Assembly: GCA_039545315.1 (NCBI GenBank)
Contig: BCIM01000004.1
Span: 965,872 to 1,029,871 of the forward strand
Direction of reading: 5' to 3'
Length of the DNA: 64,000 nt
Origin: Kondoa malvinella
Lineage: Eukaryota > Basidiomycota > Agaricostilbomycetes > Agaricostilbales > Kondoaceae
The position numbers and the translations under genes were made by a program. The notes below the pieces were generated by a model. The model saw only the letters and a list, made by a program, of their open reading frames with translations, was not told where the DNA came from and searched no databases. This document shows positions 58,654 to 64,000 of the stretch, one piece after another (positions within the stretch are counted from its first letter, which is position 1; every line of letters begins with the position of its first letter).

Positions 58654-60651
58654 ATGCAAGCTACAGACAGTGTTTCTCTGGCGACAGCTCAGCGGTCAGG
58701 CAGCGTTGAAGCGACGTCTCGTCAAGTACCGCTAATGTCGGAGCTCCAAAAGCTGCCGAGTGAATCGACGGACGAACCGATCAAGGGAGAGCTAGATCAG
58801 CTAGAGACGCCGGCGACTGAAGTTCGAAAAGATGGAGGAAGAGATGCCTGGATGGCAGTGACAGGAGCCTCCTTTGCCTTTTTTATAAGCTTTGGAGTGT
58901 CAAATTGCTATGGTGTTGTAGGTCTTGATAGGGTTGGCCTTGTCCTGCCTCATTGACAATTCTGTGTGCAGTGGCAAGTCTTCTTTCAAGAACAATGGCC
59001 GGACATAAGCTGGGCTGCTATAGCGACGATTGGCGGGGTGTTGGTTTTCTTTGCGGACGTCTTGTAGGTTGTGGTCTCCTTGACAAGATGGCTACATTAA
59101 TTTGAATTCTAGCGCTGCTGTAGGAGGTGCAATAGTGGACGCTTACGGAAGCAGGTCATCCTGTCTATTCGGCACACTCACCATGAGTCTGGGCTTGCTC
59201 CTGCTTTCCTTTTCGAAGAATTACTGGCAAGTGATGCTCACATTGGGCCTTATGGTCGGCTTAGGAGAAGGCTTCGTCATTATATCTGCCATCAAGATCA
59301 TCTCAGAGTGAGTGAATAGGCCAGGCGAATTGTTCACATTGCTTACCCAGACCAAAGACATTTCCATCACAAGAGAGGTCTGGCTTTCAGTATCGTTGGA
59401 TTCGGTAACGGAGTTGGTGTGTATGTGATCGAGAATACGGGTATCGCTGATAATTCTAGGCGGCGTAACCATCACTCTGCTTCTTCGATATCTGAATGAC
59501 CATCATCAAGATTGGCGCGATCGTGTCATCGCTTTCATGATCCTAGCCATGGGAATGATTGCCGCTTTCCTGCTGAAGCATAAGAAAGGGCCTCGTACCC
59601 GGTTACAACTGTCATCTGTCATCCCCAAATTATCCCTTCTGCGCGACAATCGAGCCTTCTTGTGGATTGCCCTGAGCAAAGCAGCTGGAGCTTTTGGCTC
59701 GTGGGTGAGTCCGCTGTTTCTGATCGTACCCACCTTGGCTCATCGACGGCGCTTCTACCTGTCCCAAGGGCATCTATATATTCCTACCGACCGTAACGAA
59801 AACAGTCGTCAAGTCGCCAGTTGAGCCTTATCTGTGTAAGTCTGCAGTTTCTTCAGTAGCAACTTCGCTTCGCTCATATCTATGCCTACTGAAGGGGCAA
59901 TCACACAAGCCACGTCCAACATTGGACGAATCATCGGCGGTCTGGCAGGTAAACATCTATGTTCAAGCTGTCAATGCACAGAGCTCACTCTTCATTCAGG
60001 TGACAAAATAGGCCACATTAATGCCTGCTTGCTCTGTACTTCCGGATGCACTGTCAGGCTTTCTTGGTTTGTTGCGCGCATGACTAATAGGATTAATAGA
60101 TTGTTGCTTTTGCCGGCTTTCTGGTGTGTTTATTTCGTTAAGGATATGCAATCGGTCTGATGCTCTTCACAGCCTATTCAAGATACTGCATCCGCCCTAT
60201 CTTTCAGCATTCTGTTTGGTCTTTTTTAAGGCGCTTGGACATCCTTGGTTGATCTAGCGACGATGCAGCTAGTATCGGAAGCTGATGCTGGGTAGGTCAT
60301 GGCTTTAGCTTACGACATGGCTATTGATTGCATGATTGCCTACAGCTCAGCAGTCGGTATAAGCACTTCTTTTTGTGGCTGGACGTGAGTCGCTTGCTTC
60401 TCTAGCGATTGCAGCGCTGAAATGAGTCAAAGGCCGCTTGCTGCGCCTCCTATCGGTGCGCTCCTGGTAAAGAGAAACATTAAGGCGCCGTTCATCTAGT
60501 GAGTGCATCGAGTCTCAATGAGCTTCCACTGACTGCTCCTGTTCACAGTGCCGGGATCTTGTGGTCATTTGGCTGGCTACTATCAGCTTTGGGCATGATA
60601 TTGTGTCGGCAGAATATGCCAGGCAGTAAGAGCTGGAAAGCGCGATTGTAG
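58654..60651 (+). CDS. MFS transporter, monocarboxylate/riboflavin-like
   Basis: A 12-TM facilitator of the fungal MCT-like type (Mch family). The ATG at 58654 starts a hydrophilic N-terminus of about 65 residues ending KDGGRDAWMAVTGASFAFF. The first membrane segments include ISFGVSNCYG and VWQVFFQEQWPDISWA, then IATIGGVLVFFADVL. The first half continues with GGAIVDAYGSRSSCLFGT, a loop 2-3 motif, then LLLSFSKNYWQVMLT and GLGEGFVIISAIKIISE. The second half has GLAFSIVGFGNGVG, IALSKAAGAFGSW, PIGALLVKRNIKAPFIY and GILWSFGWLLSALGMILC. The stop is at 60651. At least nine short introns, several between TM segments; some late junctions near 59900-60400 are not fully resolved. The substrate cannot be told from sequence. 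Confidence 0.8.
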
Positions 60652-61197
60652 ATCGGCCATCAGCGAGGGAAAATACATCACATAAGCAACTCGACTTGGA
60701 TCAACGTCTCTTGTCCATTGACTACCACATCTGCCCAACCACCACATCTGCCCAAATGACTTACAGCTGCAGGAAAGAGGTCGCTCTGCCAGCTGCGCTG
60801 AGTAGCTCTTCACGTGTCTTGAGACGGTCCGTGCATGACATGTCCTCAGGCCGTCAGGACGCTTCGTTTTTCTGTCCGGAAGACATATTATACTCGCTCT
60901 GGGAGCGTAGCGCATCACAAACCCTTCAGACAACCTGCAAGCTGCGGCCCAGTGCTCGTGCATCTATTTTACGAAGAGGTCCGATACTTTCTCTCTCTCC
61001 TTAGAGTTTCAAGTGAAAGAGGTCGAATAGAATGCATGACACCCAAGACAACTACGAATAAACTATTTTGGACTTCACTCCCGCTTTTACTCTACTACCT
61101 CTGAACGGACGTTCATCGAGTGCGTCTACTGCGAGCTCAAGGCAGCCTGGACTGACCGTGAAGTACGACTCTAGTATTCCTCTGCTTCCGCTGAGCA
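60652..61197. other. Intergenic upstream of RCC1
   Basis: No gene is seen. A word CCACATCTGCCCAA occurs twice close together near 60724-60754. A long open frame just before 61198 reads into the RCC1 leader but lacks a supported ATG. Confidence 0.35.
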
Positions 61198-63125
61198 ATG
61201 GGGCCAAAACGAAGAGCTTCCGCAAGTCCTGCGCCGGACCGAAAGAGAAAGGGCTCTGCAAGCCCTGGCCTAGACTTTGTTACATGCGCCAGTACACCTC
61301 GGAAACGAGCCAAGTCATCGGAACCATCCCTTACAGACGTTGTTGCCCTTACGACGCCAACAACTAAACGCAGAGAGCGCGCGTCAAGCATTGGTATACC
61401 AGACGAGAAGCGCAGAAGATCTCTACCAGGCGTCTCGAAGCATAAATTAATCAATACTATCCCTATTCCGCTGTCTCACGCTGCTCCGCTTCGTCTTGCG
61501 TACTTTGGGGATGGCTTGATCGGTCAATTTGGTGAAGGTGTTGACAAGCTAAGCTACGAGGCGCTACCTGTCATACACAACGAAGTCGATTTGGCCCGCG
61601 ATCTAGAGGATCTAGCTTGCGGAAGTTTGCATAACATACTTCTCGACTCTGTTGGTCGAGTGTGGACATTTGGCATCAACGATAATGGGCCTTTAGGCCG
61701 CTCCACTACAGCAGACGACGAGAAGAGCATAGAAGAGCTGGAATCAAGACCAATGCTGGCATCTGGTCTACAGAACCAGCGGGTGGTCAGGGTATACGCG
61801 GGTGATTCTTTCAGCGCTGCTTTGACGGAGGAAGGTGCTCTATACGCGGCTGGCGCTTTCAGAGGGTCTGAAGGTACGGCTCGCGCTCTGACAAGTGACA
61901 ATGCTCATTGGAAAGGTGTGCAATAGGGCTTCTGGGACTGCTAAGATCGAGCCTAATATCTCATTCTTTTGGCCAACATGAGATCTTTGCTAGATTGACC
62001 ATTACTCAGGTTCGTCATGATCGTTTACTGATTGTGCTGTCATGCTAAAGCAGGTCTAGGTCGCATGTGGGATGGATCACCTTCTCGCTCTGACAGCAGA
62101 GGGCTTGGTGTATAGCTGGGGCAATGGCGAGCAAGGACAGCTAGGCCGGAAGATAATACAGCGAAGTCAGTCATGCGCTTCAATTGTGTTCAATATCGAT
62201 GAGCCTGCTAGGAAGGACCTCAGGCCTTTTCCCAGAGAAGCTCTCACTCAAGAACATTTGTACAATTGGAGCCGGTCACTTTCATTCCTTCGCTGTCGAA
62301 AAAGACAGGACAGTCTGGGCATGCGGGTTGAACTCTTTACGCCAGACGGGAGTAGCGGACTTGGATGGAGGGCGAGAATCGACCGTGTCAAACCCGCGCC
62401 AAGTCAAATCACTTCACCCAGTCAAGAATAATGGACACCATGTTGTGCAAATCACCGGAGGTGAGCATCACACGCTATTTTTGTTCAGCAATGGTTCGGT
62501 AAGCTAGATAAATGCTGTAAGCAGTGCTTATAGCTGACGGTCTTCGCAGGTCAAATCGGTTGGCCGTTGTGATGGCTTCGAGTGCGGACTCGGCGAAGAC
62601 AATCCGGCTATGTTAGATTCAGCCGCTCGAAGAAGTGCCGCTGCAGCAAAAGATCATCCAGCCCTGGAGAAGACGTCAAGCGCTCTTGACCTGATGAAGC
62701 TGACAGACGGGCAAGACGCAGCGTATGTATGATGCTTGTCTATCTTCAGCTCAGCTAATGTCGCACTACAGTGTACAGATATCGCAGCTTTCCGGCACCC
62801 AAGCGGGCAGTCTGTTCGAGTTCATACCGGAACCGACTGCCGTCACTTTCCCCGAAGGTGTCAAGATAAAACAGCTCGTCTCTGGTCCGCGACATAACTT
62901 TGCGGTGTCAACAGACGGCCGATTGTTCTCCTTTGGCTTTTCTCCGCACAAGGCTCTAGGCTTTCTTGAAGGTCAATCCAATCTTGTATTGTTTGCGCAG
63001 TGTAGCTGACTCGTTAGGTAGAAACGCTGCAGACTACGCCGCGCGAGGTATTGATGGAAGGGAAGAGTCTGAACGTAGCGAAAGTAGCGAGTGGCAGCAG
63101 ACATTGTATGCTATTGTTATGCTAA
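61198..63125 (+). CDS. RCC1-type Ran guanine-nucleotide exchange factor
   Basis: Loads Ran with GTP on chromatin (yeast Srm1, fission yeast Pim1). The ATG at 61198 gives a basic Ser-rich N-terminus (MGPKRRASASPAPDRKRK), a likely nuclear-localisation and DNA-binding tail. RCC1 blades follow: AYFGDGLIGQFGEGV, DLACGSLHNILLDSVGRVW, VYAGDSFSAALTEEGALYA, VACGMDHLLALTAEGLVY with SWGNGEQGQLGR, and IGAGHFHSFAVEKDRTVWA. The last parts are ITGGEHHTLFLFSNGSV, CDGFECGLGEDNPAML, LVSGPRHNFAVSTDGRLFS and VASGSRHCMLLLC-stop at 63125. The blades cover the seven-bladed propeller. About seven introns, mostly between blades. Confidence 0.9.
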
Positions 63126-63203
63126 ATGCAAATGCAGAATGATTCTTGGTTCCCAATAAATACATAAATTACCACTTCAATACATTAGACAGCCCACTGG
63201 CCT

Positions 63204-64000
63204 TCAGTCGCTACCCGGCGAAGAAGGTGGAGACGGTAGATACTTTGTCCTGAAGTCGGCTAGCGAGGCGGAAACTTGAGCATGGCATTCAAATGAGAAA
63301 GCTGTCGCCAGCACAATGAAGGCACCAAACGCCGTCTGAGGTGTGAGTTCATAGTCGAGGAAAGCGATACTGAGGGCGAAAGTGAGGACGGCTGACGCTG
63401 ATAGCGCAAAGCCCTTGGCTACATTATCGGCGTACTTAATGACCATTGCTGTTGAACAGGGATCAGTATTATCCTGGCCAATGCCAATTACTAGACCTAC
63501 CAGTAAGAAGACCGCCGACTGTTTGAATGAATATCACCAGCCAAGTGAACACATTGAAGCCTTCAAAGAACGAGTCTCCGCTATTCGCCCCGCCAGTACT
63601 CGACCACCAGCTCAACCACCAACTAAACAGTAGGCTGAAGAGACAAAGCTGAATATTGCGGATCCAGAGCGAGATCGGTTCATTGTTGTCGCTTGCAGCA
63701 GGACCGGCTGTAAGGAGCTTCTTGACCTTATCCCAAGTTGAATTGTCCGGGGAGCGCCAGGTGAGAGGTACGAGAGGCGGAGGTTGTGTACGTATATCTT
63801 CTGTCAGGTGGTGCTTGTACTTGCTTGACACAGGTAGTTCTTGCGAGGGCGCCTTTTTGAGTATCAACTCAAAGTAGGTTGCTGCGATAGCACTCGCAAA
63901 GCAAGAGATGACGACAGCCATCAGGCCAAGCAGCTGATCTACATCCAAGAAAGCGTGCTGGTCCGGTGCTGGATGCGCGCTGGAGATGTTGTTCGACTCT
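63204..64000 (-). CDS. Nucleotide-sugar transporter (5' end outside window)
   Basis: A Golgi antiporter of the SLC35A-like UDP-galactose/CMP-sialic acid family. From the right edge the frame reads LLGLMAVVISCFASAIAATY, FELILKKAP, a hydrophilic loop, then WIRNIQLCLFSLLFSWWLS. GFNVFTWLVIFIQTVGGLLTG follows, and after an intron VIKYADNVAKGFALSASAVL, a segment well conserved in the family, then SIAFLDYELTPQTAFGA. The tail FRTKYLPSPPSSPGSD stops at 63204. The substrate is not determinable. It converges on RCC1 with 78 bp between stops. Confidence 0.85.

Noticed and set aside
1..64000. tRNA, rRNA or CRISPR loci
   Set aside because: I scanned for T-loop-like GGTTCGA words, rRNA-like blocks and regularly spaced direct repeats and found none with supporting structure.

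Overview
The window is nuclear DNA of a fungus with a compact, intron-rich genome. Introns are short, mostly 45-60 nt, GT-AG, often with a CTNAN-type branch site just upstream of the AG, and they occur several per gene. The fungal markers are a fused tryptophan synthase (TRP5), a kynurenine-pathway dioxygenase, mitochondrial HSP78, a Cdc15/Hof1-type F-BAR protein, a Bbc1-like SH3 protein, an STB6-like protein and a WDR7-like propeller protein. Gene content and intron density suggest a basidiomycete. That placement is inference; I could not fix it below phylum.

About 30 protein genes can be reconstructed by joining exons, roughly one per 2 kb. From left to right: TRP5 (partial, -), RQT4/TRIP4 (+), HAAO/BNA1 (-), a small unknown (-) and a vacuolar Ca2+/H+ exchanger (-). 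Then comes an accessory island at 8.5-13.2 kb, where two diverged direct copies of a ~1.23 kb non-coding repeat flank an atypical protein-kinase-like gene. Next are a proline-rich unknown (+), a serine-rich unknown (-), an F-BAR/SH3 cytokinesis protein (-), ribosomal protein eS4 (-), two unknowns (-), a MYND-finger protein (+), NAD(P)HX dehydratase (-), a zeta-toxin-fold P-loop protein (-), an F-box-like protein (+), a secreted 8-cysteine GPI-type protein (+), a GST (+), an STB6-like protein (+), histone H2A.Z (-), HSP78 (+), an alpha-arrestin (-), a coiled-coil unknown (+), a WDR7-like protein (-), a Bbc1-like protein (-), MPP6 (+), an unknown that may be one or two genes (-), an MFS transporter (+), RCC1 (+) and a nucleotide-sugar transporter (partial, -).

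Most genes are housekeeping and do not form one pathway. Two touch tryptophan/NAD metabolism near the left end (tryptophan synthesis and 3-hydroxyanthranilate oxidation), and a NAD(P)HX repair enzyme lies further on. Several handle membrane/actin traffic and cell division (F-BAR, Bbc1-like, alpha-arrestin, WDR7-like). Convergent neighbours end as little as 17-28 bp apart and divergent starts can be 92 bp apart.

The most unusual parts are the repeat-flanked kinase island, whose repeats share an almost unchanged ~140 bp end block with an inverted repeat; a GC-AG intron in H2A.Z; the eukaryotic zeta-fold gene; duplicated 3' flanks beside two neighbouring unknown genes; and the stop/start knot near 57.35 kb. 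I saw no CRISPR array, rRNA or tRNA.
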